Assembly: GCA_903931645.1 (NCBI GenBank)
Contig: CAIZDF010000093.1
Coordinates: forward strand, 1 to 9,418
Source: an uncultured Tolumonas sp.
Lineage (GTDB): Bacteria > Pseudomonadota > Gammaproteobacteria > Enterobacterales > Aeromonadaceae
DNA length: 9,418 bases
Direction of reading: 5' to 3'
Positions 1-6,487 of the stretch are shown here, piece by piece (position 1 is the stretch's first letter; every line of letters begins with the position of its first letter). Made by a program: the position numbers and the translations under genes. The notes under the pieces were generated by a model. The model was not told where the DNA came from and did not search any database. It saw only the letters and a program-made list of their open reading frames with translations.

Positions 1-26
1 TCTGCTAGTTTCGCGTTGTTGTCGGT

Positions 27-1358
27 TTACAGAATAAAACGACTCAAATCTTCATCTTCGATTAATGCACCGAGATAACGGTTCACGTATTCCGCATCAA
101 TGCTAAATACCTGACCTGCATTGTCAGCCGCATCATAAGAAATATCTTCCATCAGCTTTTCCAACACGGTATGCAGACGACGGGCACCGATATTCTCTGT
201 GCGTTCGTTAACCTGCCAAGCCGCTTCTGCAATGCTGCGAATACCTTCTGCGGTAAAATCAACGTTCACCTGTTCAGTGGCCATCAAGGCGCGATATTGT
301 TCGGTCAATGAGGCGTTTGGTTCGGTCAAGATACGTTCGAAATCATCCACAGTCAGGCTTTTCAGCTCAACACGAATTGGCAGACGGCCTTGTAACTCAG
401 GGATCAGATCGGATGGTTTGGCGATCTGGAAAGCGCCGGAGGCAATAAACAGGATGTGATCGGTACGCACCATGCCGTGTTTGGTGTTCACGGTACAACC
501 TTCGATCAGCGGTAACAGATCGCGTTGCACACCTTCACGAGAAACGTCTGGGCCGCTGCTTTCACCACGTTTACAAATTTTGTCGAACTCATCGATAAAG
601 ACAATACCGTTGTTTTCCACGGCATGAATGGTCTTTTCTTTCAGCTCTTCAGGGTTCAATAAACGGCCGGCTTCTTCTTCTACCAATTGTTTCAGCGCAT
701 CTTTGACTTTCAATTTGCGCTTACGGGTATTCCCGCTCGACATGTTCTGGAACAGACCTTGTAACTGATTGGTCATCTCTTCCATGCCGGGTGGCGCCAT
801 GATTTCCACACCCATTTGTGGTGCTGCGACTTCAATCTCGATCTCTTTATCGTCGAGTTCGCCTTCGCGTAATTTTTTGCGGAAGATCTGGCGAGTATGT
901 GTACCGGTTTCGGTTTTTTCTGCCTCATCCCAGTTGCTGCGCGCTGGTGGCAGTAACACATCCAATACCCGTTCTTCGGCGGCTTCCTGCGCACGAAAAC
1001 GGACTTTTTCCATTTCCTGCTCACGCATCATCTTCAGTGCCATATCGGTCAGATCACGGATGATGCTGTCGACTTCTTTACCGACATAACCGACTTCGGT
1101 GAATTTGGTCGCTTCGACTTTGATAAAGGGAGCATTGGCCAGCTTGGCCAGACGACGGGCAATTTCAGTTTTACCAACACCTGTTGGGCCAATCATCAGA
1201 ATATTTTTCGGTGCGACTTCCTGACGCAATTCATCGCTGAGTTGCATCCGGCGCCAGCGATTACGCAAAGCGATAGCAACCGCACGTTTCGCTTCGGCTT
1301 GACCAATAATATGGCGGTCAAGTTCGTGAACTATTTCTCTCGGAGTCATTTCGGACAT
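27..1358 (-). CDS. hslU: HslU (ClpY), ATPase/unfoldase subunit of the HslUV protease
   Basis: AAA+ unfoldase that forms a hexamer, binds and unfolds cytoplasmic substrates and threads them into the HslV peptidase. The 443-residue length equals that of E. coli HslU. Seen in the translation: Walker A GPTGVGKT at 57-64 (Lys63), pore-loop GYVG at 90-93, the family-specific I-domain at about 110-243, Walker [11 protein letters not shown] at 251-260, a candidate arginine finger Arg325 in ELQGRLP, sensor-2 GARRL at 391-395 (Arg393), and the C-terminal LSRFIL tail that docks into HslV in the known complex. The reading frame stays open upstream to 1463, but that part overlaps hslV. The start at 1358 ([10 protein letters not shown]) is preferred because it matches the family and has AAGGAT six nt upstream. 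It lies 25 nt after hslV and is surely co-transcribed with it. Only 26 nt follow the stop in this window. Confidence 0.97.
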   Translation of the reverse strand: MSEMTPREIVHELDRHIIGQAEAKRAVAIALRNRWRRMQLSDELRQEVAPKNILMIGPTGVGKTEIARRLAKLANAPFIKVEATKFTEVGYVGKEVDSIIRDLTDMALKMMREQEMEKVRFRAQEAAEERVLDVLLPPARSNWDEAEKTETGTHTRQIFRKKLREGELDDKEIEIEVAAPQMGVEIMAPPGMEEMTNQLQGLFQNMSSGNTRKRKLKVKDALKQLVEEEAGRLLNPEELKEKTIHAVENNGIVFIDEFDKICKRGESSGPDVSREGVQRDLLPLIEGCTVNTKHGMVRTDHILFIASGAFQIAKPSDLIPELQGRLPIRVELKSLTVDDFERILTEPNASLTEQYRALMATEQVNVDFTAEGIRSIAEAAWQVNERTENIGARRLHTVLEKLMEDISYDAADNAGQVFSIDAEYVNRYLGALIEDEDLSRFIL

Positions 1359-1383
1359 CTGGATATCCTTGCTTGGCAATATA

Positions 1384-1926
1384 TTAAACAGGTGTGATGG
1401 TTGGATAATCCAACACTTCAATAGTCTGGAAATTATTAGTGAACACGCAGATATCACCGGCAATCGTCAGCGCTTTTTTCACGATATCTGCGGCGGATAA
1501 ATCGGTGTTTTCCAGCAAGGCCCGGGCGGCGGATTGTGCAAATGCACCACCAGAGCCAATCGCAATCAGATCGTTTTCCGGCTGCACGACGTCACCATTA
1601 CCGGTAATGATGAAAGAGCGTTGCGTGTCAGCCACGGCCAGTAGCGCTTCCAATTTACGTAAGGCACGGTCGGTACGCCATTCTTTGGCTAATGCAACAG
1701 CCGCACGCTCCAGATTGCCCTGGTGTGCCTGTAATTTTGCTTCGAAGCGTTCTAACAGCGTGAAAGCGTCGGCAGTGCCGCCAGCGAAACCAGCTAGCAC
1801 TTTACCGTTATACAAACGATGTACTTTGCGGGCATTACCTTTCATGACGGTATTGCCAAGAGACACCTGACCATCACCGCCAATTACGACTTGGCCATTA
1901 CGTCGAACAGAAACGATTGTAGTCAC
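1384..1926 (-). CDS. hslV: HslV (ClpQ), threonine peptidase subunit of the HslUV protease
   Basis: Proteasome-like N-terminal nucleophile peptidase; two stacked hexamers form the chamber capped by HslU. After Met removal the chain begins TTIVSVRR, exposing the catalytic Thr1. Lys33 of the mature numbering is present in NARKV, and the GSGGAF segment at 124-129 is typical of the active-site region. At 180 residues it is a few longer than E. coli HslV (about 176), with an extra C-terminal stretch ending ITPV. The start is GTG at 1924-1926, with GAGG at 1932-1935 five nt upstream. An ATG two nt earlier is out of frame and followed directly by TGA, so it cannot encode the protein. First gene of hslVU, behind a sigma32-type promoter. 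Confidence 0.97.
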   Translation of the reverse strand: MTTIVSVRRNGQVVIGGDGQVSLGNTVMKGNARKVHRLYNGKVLAGFAGGTADAFTLLERFEAKLQAHQGNLERAAVALAKEWRTDRALRKLEALLAVADTQRSFIITGNGDVVQPENDLIAIGSGGAFAQSAARALLENTDLSAADIVKKALTIAGDICVFTNNFQTIEVLDYPTITPV

Positions 1927-1946
1927 ATAAACCTCGAGTACGAGTA

Positions 1947-1961
1947 GTCGGCTGTGCCGAC
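1947..1961 (-). promoter_or_regulatory. Stem-loop in the hslVU mRNA leader
   Basis: Perfect 6-bp inverted repeat GTCGGC/GCCGAC with a 3-nt loop, between the predicted heat-shock transcription start and the hslV start codon. From memory, the E. coli hslVU (clpQY) leader also carries a stem-loop that stabilises the message. Position and context match, so an equivalent role is plausible but inferred. Confidence 0.55.
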
Positions 1962-1980
1962 GAAAGATTCATGAGACAGG

Positions 1981-2010
1981 AGATAGGGGCGAGGTGCCCC
2001 TATTTCAAGG
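1981..2010 (-). promoter_or_regulatory. Sigma32 (RpoH) heat-shock promoter for hslVU
   Basis: On the minus strand the -35 element CCTTGAAA (2003-2010) and the -10 element CCCCTATCT (1981-1989) are separated by 13 bp. This closely matches the sigma32 consensus, CTTGAAA and CCCCATnT with a 12-15 bp spacer. hslVU is a classical heat-shock operon, so the placement is expected. Transcription would start near 1972-1976, giving a leader of about 50 nt. The spacer and -10 form an 8-bp inverted repeat (1983-1990 with 1996-2003). Confidence 0.85.
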
Positions 2011-2068
2011 TTAAACAGACTGGAATTGTATGGAAATACGTTATTACGCGAATAAAACGGCTATTGAG

Positions 2069-2110
2069 CGTAGCGTGTTACTGAGAATAGGTAGCCTGCT
2101 ACTGAGAATA
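2069..2110 (-). repeat. 21-bp tandem duplication at the ftsN 3' end
   Basis: Two adjacent 21-bp units, 2090-2110 and 2069-2089, match at 18 of 21 positions. Both begin TATTCTCAGTA on the minus strand. The first contains the ftsN stop TAG; the second, in the same frame, repeats the Tyr-Ser-Gln codons and ends in TAA. It is therefore an in-frame duplication of the gene's last codons into the 3' untranslated region. Confidence 0.8.
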
Positions 2111-3169
2111 AATAGTACAGCTTTGTACCGTCCCCGCACCTTTCAGGCGTGATAGCGCTTGTTCTGCCGCTGGGCGATTTGCATACGGGCCCAATATCAC
2201 GCGATGCCAGGTGCCGGAAGTATTACTGCCTTCGCGGATCTGTGCATTTTGCCCTTGCACGGCGATACGCGATTGCAGCGAGCTGGCCTGATCCGCGGTC
2301 CGGAAAGCACCACATTGCATCATATAACGTTTGCTGCTGGCCGCTGGCGTACTGGCATTACTGTTAGTTGCAGCCGGATGTGCAGGCGTTGTCGTTTCGG
2401 CGGAATAAGGGCGCGGTTTACCAAACATAGCTAAGGCTTCGTCACGCTCTTGTGCAACCGTTTTGTGTTCTGTCGTTTTTACAGTCGTCGTTGTGGTGCT
2501 GGCTGGTTTACTGGTTTTATTGCTTTCATTGGCAATGACTTCCGCAAACGAGCGAGGTTTACGCACATCGGTATGCTGAGTAGTTCCGGCTGCGGTTTGA
2601 GCCGTCGTGGCAACCGTTGCTGCCGACTGATTCATCGCTTTGCTGGTATTCACATTTTTAGGTACTGATGGCGTTAAGGTGTTAGTTGGTTGTACACCAC
2701 TATCATCATCGGCATCAGCAGGGAGCTGACCGTTTTGTTGTTGGGCCAACACCTTGGCGCGTTCTTGCTGGGCATGCAACATATCTTGCATTTTTTGTTG
2801 CTGCTGCAGAATTTGTGGATCTTTACTCGGGTCACCAATCACCTGACCATCCGGCAGTTCAACAGGCACTTCCTTATTTTGCAGGATCTGCATGTAATCA
2901 AACTCTTCTTTGGCCGGACGTTGTTTTTCAATCGGGATCGGGGCCGCAGCTGGGACTTGGGTCGTTGCGACGGGCGCGGTTTCTCCTGACGAACCATGGA
3001 TATGGTACAGGAAAATGCCAAAGCCAATAACCAGCGCCAACGCCAATACGGCACGCACCACGGGAAAGGGTGCGCTGCTGGTATTGTTGCTTTTCCCGCG
3101 GCCAGCAGGTGCTTTCGCGGTGGGTTTGCGTTTGGTCGGCTGTGAGCTGCGGACGTAATCCCGAGTCAT
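2099..3169 (-). CDS. ftsN: FtsN, essential divisome activator with SPOR domain
   Basis: Bitopic inner-membrane division protein that activates septal peptidoglycan synthesis (FtsWI) and binds denuded septal glycan. Seen in its 356 residues: a basic cytoplasmic N-terminus with the TRDYVRSSQ motif, which in E. coli contacts FtsA; one membrane segment at about 36-57; a periplasmic stretch DYMQILQNKEVPVEL at about 91-105 that resembles the short essential helix of E. coli FtsN; a long Gln-rich then Ala/Thr/Ser-rich linker (about 110-278); and a C-terminal SPOR domain from about 281 with YMMQCGAFR and WHRVILGPY. Cys286 and Cys351 correspond to the SPOR disulfide pair. ATG at 3167-3169 begins 3 nt after the argS stop with no strong ribosome site nearer than a GGAG about 13 nt away, which suggests coupling to argS translation. 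Confidence 0.93.
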   Translation of the reverse strand: MTRDYVRSSQPTKRKPTAKAPAGRGKSNNTSSAPFPVVRAVLALALVIGFGIFLYHIHGSSGETAPVATTQVPAAAPIPIEKQRPAKEEFDYMQILQNKEVPVELPDGQVIGDPSKDPQILQQQQKMQDMLHAQQERAKVLAQQQNGQLPADADDDSGVQPTNTLTPSVPKNVNTSKAMNQSAATVATTAQTAAGTTQHTDVRKPRSFAEVIANESNKTSKPASTTTTTVKTTEHKTVAQERDEALAMFGKPRPYSAETTTPAHPAATNSNASTPAASSKRYMMQCGAFRTADQASSLQSRIAVQGQNAQIREGSNTSGTWHRVILGPYANRPAAEQALSRLKGAGTVQSCTIYSQ

Positions 3170-3172
3170 GAT

Positions 3173-4915
3173 TTACATGCGCTCCAGTGTTTCAATGCCA
3201 AGCAATGATAGACCGAGGTTCAGTGTTTTTGCCGTTGCCTGACACAGGGTCAGACGGCTGGCTTTCTCGGCCGCAGTAACACCTTCTTTATTGATTGGGC
3301 AGGCTTCGTAAAAACTCATGAAGCAACCAGACAGCTCATACAAATAAGTACACAGCAGATGCGGCATCCCTTTTTGCGCTACGTTGTGTACGACATCGTT
3401 AAACTGCAGTAGTTTCTGCGCCAGTGTTTCTTCCGCTGGTGCGGTAATCTGCACTGGGCCAGTTTGCGCATCATCACCCAGACGACGGAAGATCGATTGA
3501 ATTCGGGTATAGGCGTATTGCAGGTAAGGCGCGGTGTTGCCTTCGAAGGTCAACATGTTGTCCCAGTCGAAGATGTAATCGGTGGTGCGGTTTTTAGACA
3601 GGTCAGCGTATTTCACGGCGCCCATCGCGACTGCATGCACGACTTTGGCTTTTTCATCTTCAGGTAGATCGGCTGATTTCACCGAGATCAGATCGCTGGC
3701 GCGCTGTTCGGCTTCATCCAGCAGTTCAGACAGTTTTACTGTGCCACCGGAACGGGTTTTAAACGGGCGACCATCTTTGCCCAGCATCATGCCAAAGGCA
3801 TGGTGTTCTAAAGAAACTGCTGCCGGTACATAACCGGCTTTACGTGCAATCGACCATGCCTGTTGCAGATGTTGATGCTGGCGGGAATCGATGAAATAGA
3901 GTACGCGATCGGCTTTCAGTGTTTCCACGCGGTATTTAGCACAAGCGATATCGGTTGTTGCATAGAGGAAACCACCATCGCGTTTTTGAATGATCACCGC
4001 CATGGCTTCGCCATCTTTACCTTTGATCTCATCAAGGTAAACCACTAACGCGCCTTCGCTGGCAACGGCAAGTCCTTGTGCTTGTAGATCTTCCACGATG
4101 GTACGCAGCATCGGGTTGTACAGGCTTTCGCCCATCACATCTTTTTCAGTCAGGCTGACGTTCAGGCGATCATAGATCAGCTGGTTTTGTGCCATGGTGA
4201 TATCCACCAGTTTTTTCCACATGGCGCGACAATATTCGTCGCCACCTTGCAGTTTCACCACATAACCACGCGCACGCTCCGCAAATACTTCATCTTCGTC
4301 GTAATGTTTTTTGGCTTCGCGATAGAAAGCTTCCAGATCAGACAATTCCAGTTCACTGGCTTGTTCGTTCTGCACTTTTTCCAAATACGCGATCAACATA
4401 CCGAACTGGGTGCCCCAGTCACCGATATGGTTGGCGCGGATCACGTTGTGACCTAAGAATTCCAGCGTACGCGTTACCGCATCACCAATGACGGTAGAAC
4501 GGATGTGGTGCACAGCCATCTCTTTAGCCACGTTAGGTGCAGAGTAATCGGTGACAATGGTTTGTGCCGGAACGGCCGGTTTCACTTCCGCTGTTGGGCT
4601 AGCAGCAATGGCTTCGATCTGTTTGGCCAGCCAGGCACTGTCTAAGAAGAAATTGATAAAACCCGGGCCGGCGATTTCTGTTTTGGCAACCAGAGTTGAA
4701 GCGGGCAGATGATCGATGATCAGTTGGGCTAACTCACGCGGGTTTTTACCCGCCGGTTTTGCCAGCAACATCGCCAGATTGGTGGCCAGATCGCCGTGCG
4801 CCTTGTCTTTGGTGTTATCGACCTGAATCCGCGGTTCTAATTCAACCGGAATTAATGCCGCTGCTTTCAGGCTGGATACGGTTTGTTCAAGGAGTTGCTG
4901 GATCTGTGCTTTCAT
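3173..4915 (-). CDS. argS: Arginyl-tRNA synthetase
   Basis: Class Ia aminoacyl-tRNA synthetase that charges tRNA-Arg in the cytoplasm and needs tRNA for amino-acid activation. Its 580 residues align end to end with my memory of E. coli ArgRS: N-terminal tRNA-binding additional domain (about 1-110), catalytic core with [11 protein letters not shown] at 123-133, [25 protein letters not shown] at 344-350, [11 protein letters not shown] at 382-392 in place of a canonical KMSK (as in E. coli), and the anticodon-binding domain with [16 protein letters not shown] and the C-terminal GIETLERM. The oddity is the HIGH motif: where the family has HVGHLRST, this protein reads AVHHIRST (134-141), losing the first His and the nearly invariant Gly. 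The rest is well conserved, so the enzyme is probably active. The spaced AGGA upstream is weak. Confidence 0.97.
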   Translation of the reverse strand: MKAQIQQLLEQTVSSLKAAALIPVELEPRIQVDNTKDKAHGDLATNLAMLLAKPAGKNPRELAQLIIDHLPASTLVAKTEIAGPGFINFFLDSAWLAKQIEAIAASPTAEVKPAVPAQTIVTDYSAPNVAKEMAVHHIRSTVIGDAVTRTLEFLGHNVIRANHIGDWGTQFGMLIAYLEKVQNEQASELELSDLEAFYREAKKHYDEDEVFAERARGYVVKLQGGDEYCRAMWKKLVDITMAQNQLIYDRLNVSLTEKDVMGESLYNPMLRTIVEDLQAQGLAVASEGALVVYLDEIKGKDGEAMAVIIQKRDGGFLYATTDIACAKYRVETLKADRVLYFIDSRQHQHLQQAWSIARKAGYVPAAVSLEHHAFGMMLGKDGRPFKTRSGGTVKLSELLDEAEQRASDLISVKSADLPEDEKAKVVHAVAMGAVKYADLSKNRTTDYIFDWDNMLTFEGNTAPYLQYAYTRIQSIFRRLGDDAQTGPVQITAPAEETLAQKLLQFNDVVHNVAQKGMPHLLCTYLYELSGCFMSFYEACPINKEGVTAAEKASRLTLCQATAKTLNLGLSLLGIETLERM

Positions 4916-4968
4916 TGTTTCTGACGGTTCCTGACACGAATACGGGTAGCCAGACGGCTGGGCCGCAA

Positions 4969-4997
4969 ATTTTACTCGGATTGCTGGGCACTGACTA
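4969..4997 (-). promoter_or_regulatory. Possible sigma70 promoter for argS-ftsN
   Basis: Minus strand: -35 TAGTCA (4992-4997, 4/6 matches), 17-bp spacer, -10 TAAAAT (4969-4974, 5/6). A start near 4962 would give a leader of about 47 nt. The spacing is right, but the -35 is only fair. It lies in the 259-bp gap between the divergent argS and LON-domain genes. Confidence 0.45.
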
Positions 4998-5093
4998 CCT
5001 TTTCGATGCGGATTCAGGAAAGTTAGCTACATGCGGCTACAATTAAAACAGAAGCTAAAAATAACGACAGCACAGCGGCAAAACTGGAGTAGT

Positions 5094-5124
5094 GATTTCT
5101 GATGCACGAGGCACATCAGAAATC
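5094..5124. repeat. 11-bp perfect inverted repeat upstream of the LON-domain gene
   Basis: GATTTCTGATG (5094-5104) pairs perfectly with CATCAGAAATC (5114-5124) around a 9-nt loop. Neither strand has a T tract after the stem, so it is not an intrinsic terminator. It could be a protein-binding operator, or an RNA stem in the leader of the gene at 5175. I found no convincing plus-strand promoter nearby; a lone TACAAT lies at 5038-5043. Confidence 0.6.
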
Positions 5125-5163
5125 GGAGAACCGTCTCGACACAAACTCCTGTTGATCATAAAA

Positions 5164-5170
5164 AGGAGGT
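5164..5170 (+). promoter_or_regulatory. Near-perfect Shine-Dalgarno of the LON-domain gene
   Basis: AGGAGGT lies four nt before the ATG at 5175, an almost complete complement of the 16S 3' end, and fixes this start. The AGGAG can pair with CTCCT at 5146-5150, and the start codon itself lies in a short GTTGC/GCAAC hairpin (5169-5181). Confidence 0.75.
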
Positions 5171-5174
5171 TGCC

Positions 5175-5759
5175 ATGCAACTATCCATATTTCCTTTACG
5201 TCTCAACCTGTTACCTGATGGTGTGCTGCCGTTACGGGTCTTTGAACCACGCTATCTACGAATGATTGCTGAATCCGCCAAACGCGGTATGGGGCTTTGT
5301 TTATTAGGCAAAGCACAGGATGGTGGTTTTTCCCCCTTACTGGCGATTGGTACCCGGGTTGAAATTATCGATTTTGATCGCCTCGACGACGGCATTTTAG
5401 GGGTTACCGTTAAAGGGATTGATCGCTTCCGTATTCGTTCACTGGAGGTCGAATCAGACGGTTTATTAAGTGCTGATGTGCAGCTATTACCGGGTTGGCA
5501 ACATGCGCCGCTACAACCGGAGCAGCATATTCTGGCTGAGAAGCTAGGGCAGGTATTTCAGGAACACCCGAACTATGCGGCCTACTATCCGACACCACAA
5601 TGGGCAGACGCGTGCTGGGTGGTGCAACGCTGGCTGGAAGTATTGCCATTGGCGGCCGAGGAAAAATTTAGTCTGATGGCCAGCAATGATTATCACGATG
5701 CGCTGCATTTTCTATTACAGGCGGTGCAGGAAGATGACGCCGCTATTCGCCAGCATTAA
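5175..5759 (+). CDS. Stand-alone LON substrate-binding-domain protein (COG2802-like)
   Basis: The 194 residues resemble only the N-terminal substrate-recognition domain of Lon protease (PF02190). Seen: an N-terminal strand IFPLRLNLLPDGVLPLRVFEPRY (about 5-27, the first strand plus the FEPRY motif), TRVEIIDFD at 60-68, VKGIDRFRI at 79-87, then a helical half with WLEVLPLAAEEKFSLM at 153-168. There is no AAA+ module and no Ser-Lys protease domain, and the length is normal for such proteins, so it is not a truncated Lon. Proteins of this kind are widespread in Proteobacteria; their biochemical role is not settled, with substrate binding or adaptor function usually assumed. It lies directly upstream of the sigma/anti-sigma pair on the same strand with no clear terminator, so read-through is possible, but a functional link is inference. 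Confidence 0.9.
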   Translation: MQLSIFPLRLNLLPDGVLPLRVFEPRYLRMIAESAKRGMGLCLLGKAQDGGFSPLLAIGTRVEIIDFDRLDDGILGVTVKGIDRFRIRSLEVESDGLLSADVQLLPGWQHAPLQPEQHILAEKLGQVFQEHPNYAAYYPTPQWADACWVVQRWLEVLPLAAEEKFSLMASNDYHDALHFLLQAVQEDDAAIRQH

Positions 5760-5778
5760 ACAGAATTATCCCTGTAAA

Positions 5779-5809
5779 TGATCCGCCTACTGACTGCTCG
5801 CGTAATAAG
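5779..5809 (+). promoter_or_regulatory. ECF (RpoE/ChrR-type) autoregulatory promoter
   Basis: TGATCC (5779-5784), an 18-bp spacer, then TAATAAG (5803-5809). As I recall it, the R. sphaeroides RpoE consensus is TGATCC-N18-TAAGA; here the -35 is perfect, the spacing exact, and the -10 fits except for one position. I checked the other TGATCC sites I noticed in the window, and none has TAA at this spacing. It lies 20 bp after the LON-domain stop and about 100 bp before the sigma factor start, where ECF sigma factors usually place their own promoter. Confidence 0.75.
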
Positions 5810-5820
5810 CAATTACGCGA
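5798..5820. repeat. 9-bp perfect inverted repeat over the ECF -10 element
   Basis: TCGCGTAAT (5798-5806) and ATTACGCGA (5812-5820) are perfect inverted copies separated by 5 nt. The left arm contains most of the -10 element and the right arm covers the expected transcription start. The following TTAGTTC is not a T tract, so it is a poor terminator for the upstream gene. It may be an operator, or the 5' hairpin of the sigma mRNA. Confidence 0.6.
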
Positions 5821-5837
5821 TTAGTTCAGGGCGTTCA

Positions 5838-5866
5838 TTATGGGATGCGTAAACTTGGGATATACT
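5838..5866 (+). promoter_or_regulatory. Weak candidate sigma70 promoter for the sigma factor gene
   Basis: TATACT (5861-5866) is a good -10, but the -35 at 17-bp spacing (TTATGG, 5838-5843) is poor and there is no extended -10 TGn in register. It could give basal expression beside the ECF promoter. Low confidence. Confidence 0.25.
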
Positions 5867-5908
5867 GCGATTATTCAGTCGTATCGACTGCCCCCGCAGA
5901 GGATGTTA

Positions 5909-6487
5909 ATGGAAGACGCGAACCTCGATCTCACCGCGTTACTGTTACAGGTGGCCACGCAGCGCAGTAAAGCCGCGTATGGTCAGCTGTTCCACTATTT
6001 TGCTCCCCGTATTCGCCATTACGGCTTACGCCATCTGCGCTCTGAAGCCCGAGCTATGGAACTGGTGCAAGATACGCTGCTCGCCGTTTGGCAAAAAGCC
6101 GCCTTATACCACCCCGAAAAAGGGGCGCCTACCACCTGGATCTACACTGTCATGCGCAACCAGTGCTTCGACATGTTACGGCGCCAGCAAGTCTCGAAAG
6201 AAGATCTGGTGGCAGAAGATCTGTGGCCGGTGTTGGAATATCAGGCGGTCGAAGACGACGAGAACGATCCGGGTGAGAACGAGATCCTGACTCGTCAATT
6301 GACGCATTACCTGCATTTGCTGCCTCCTGCGCAACAGGAAGTGGTACGCGGTGTTTATTTATTGGAACAAACACTACAGGAAATTGCGGATCGTCTGCAG
6401 ATCCCGTTAGGAACGGTTAAATCACGTCTGCGTCTGGGGTTATCTAAATTGCGTGAACAAATTGAGCAGGAGCACGAGCATGATTAA
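5909..6487 (+). CDS. ECF sigma factor, ChrR-associated type (ECF11-like)
   Basis: Alternative sigma factor of 192 residues. The sigma2 region (about 23-92) shows AYGQLFHYFAPRIRHYGL, MELVQDTLLAVWQKA (core-polymerase and -10 recognition helices) and TWIYTVMRNQCFDMLRR. An acidic linker (EDDENDPGENE, about 115-125) leads to sigma4 (about 128-182) with LPPAQQEVV and the helix-turn-helix LQEIADRLQIPLGTVKSRL that reads the -35. The frame is open from 5840, but the start at 5909 is preferred: AGAGG at 5898-5902 is six nt upstream, and the extra N-terminal residues would cover promoter-like DNA. The ChrR-type anti-sigma gene overlaps its 3' end by 8 nt, so the product is probably held inactive until a singlet-oxygen or peroxide signal. 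ECF11 membership is inferred from partner and promoter. Confidence 0.93.
   Translation: MEDANLDLTALLLQVATQRSKAAYGQLFHYFAPRIRHYGLRHLRSEARAMELVQDTLLAVWQKAALYHPEKGAPTTWIYTVMRNQCFDMLRRQQVSKEDLVAEDLWPVLEYQAVEDDENDPGENEILTRQLTHYLHLLPPAQQEVVRGVYLLEQTLQEIADRLQIPLGTVKSRLRLGLSKLREQIEQEHEHD

Noticed and set aside
1359..1463. 35-residue N-terminal extension of HslU
   Set aside because: It overlaps hslV, while the internal Met at 1358 has a good ribosome site and gives the family length of 443.
2041..2051. TCGCGTAATAA on the minus strand, shared as an 11-mer with the ECF promoter at 5798-5808
   Set aside because: No TGATCC-like -35 lies 18 bp upstream, and chance sharing of 11-mers is expected in a window of this size.
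2686..3030. Plus-strand open frames of about 70-114 codons opposite ftsN
   Set aside because: They are antisense to a well-supported gene, low-complexity mirrors of its linker, and lack ribosome sites.
5840..5908. 23-residue N-terminal extension of the ECF sigma factor
   Set aside because: ATG at 5909 has a proper ribosome site, and the extension does not resemble sigma factor sequence.
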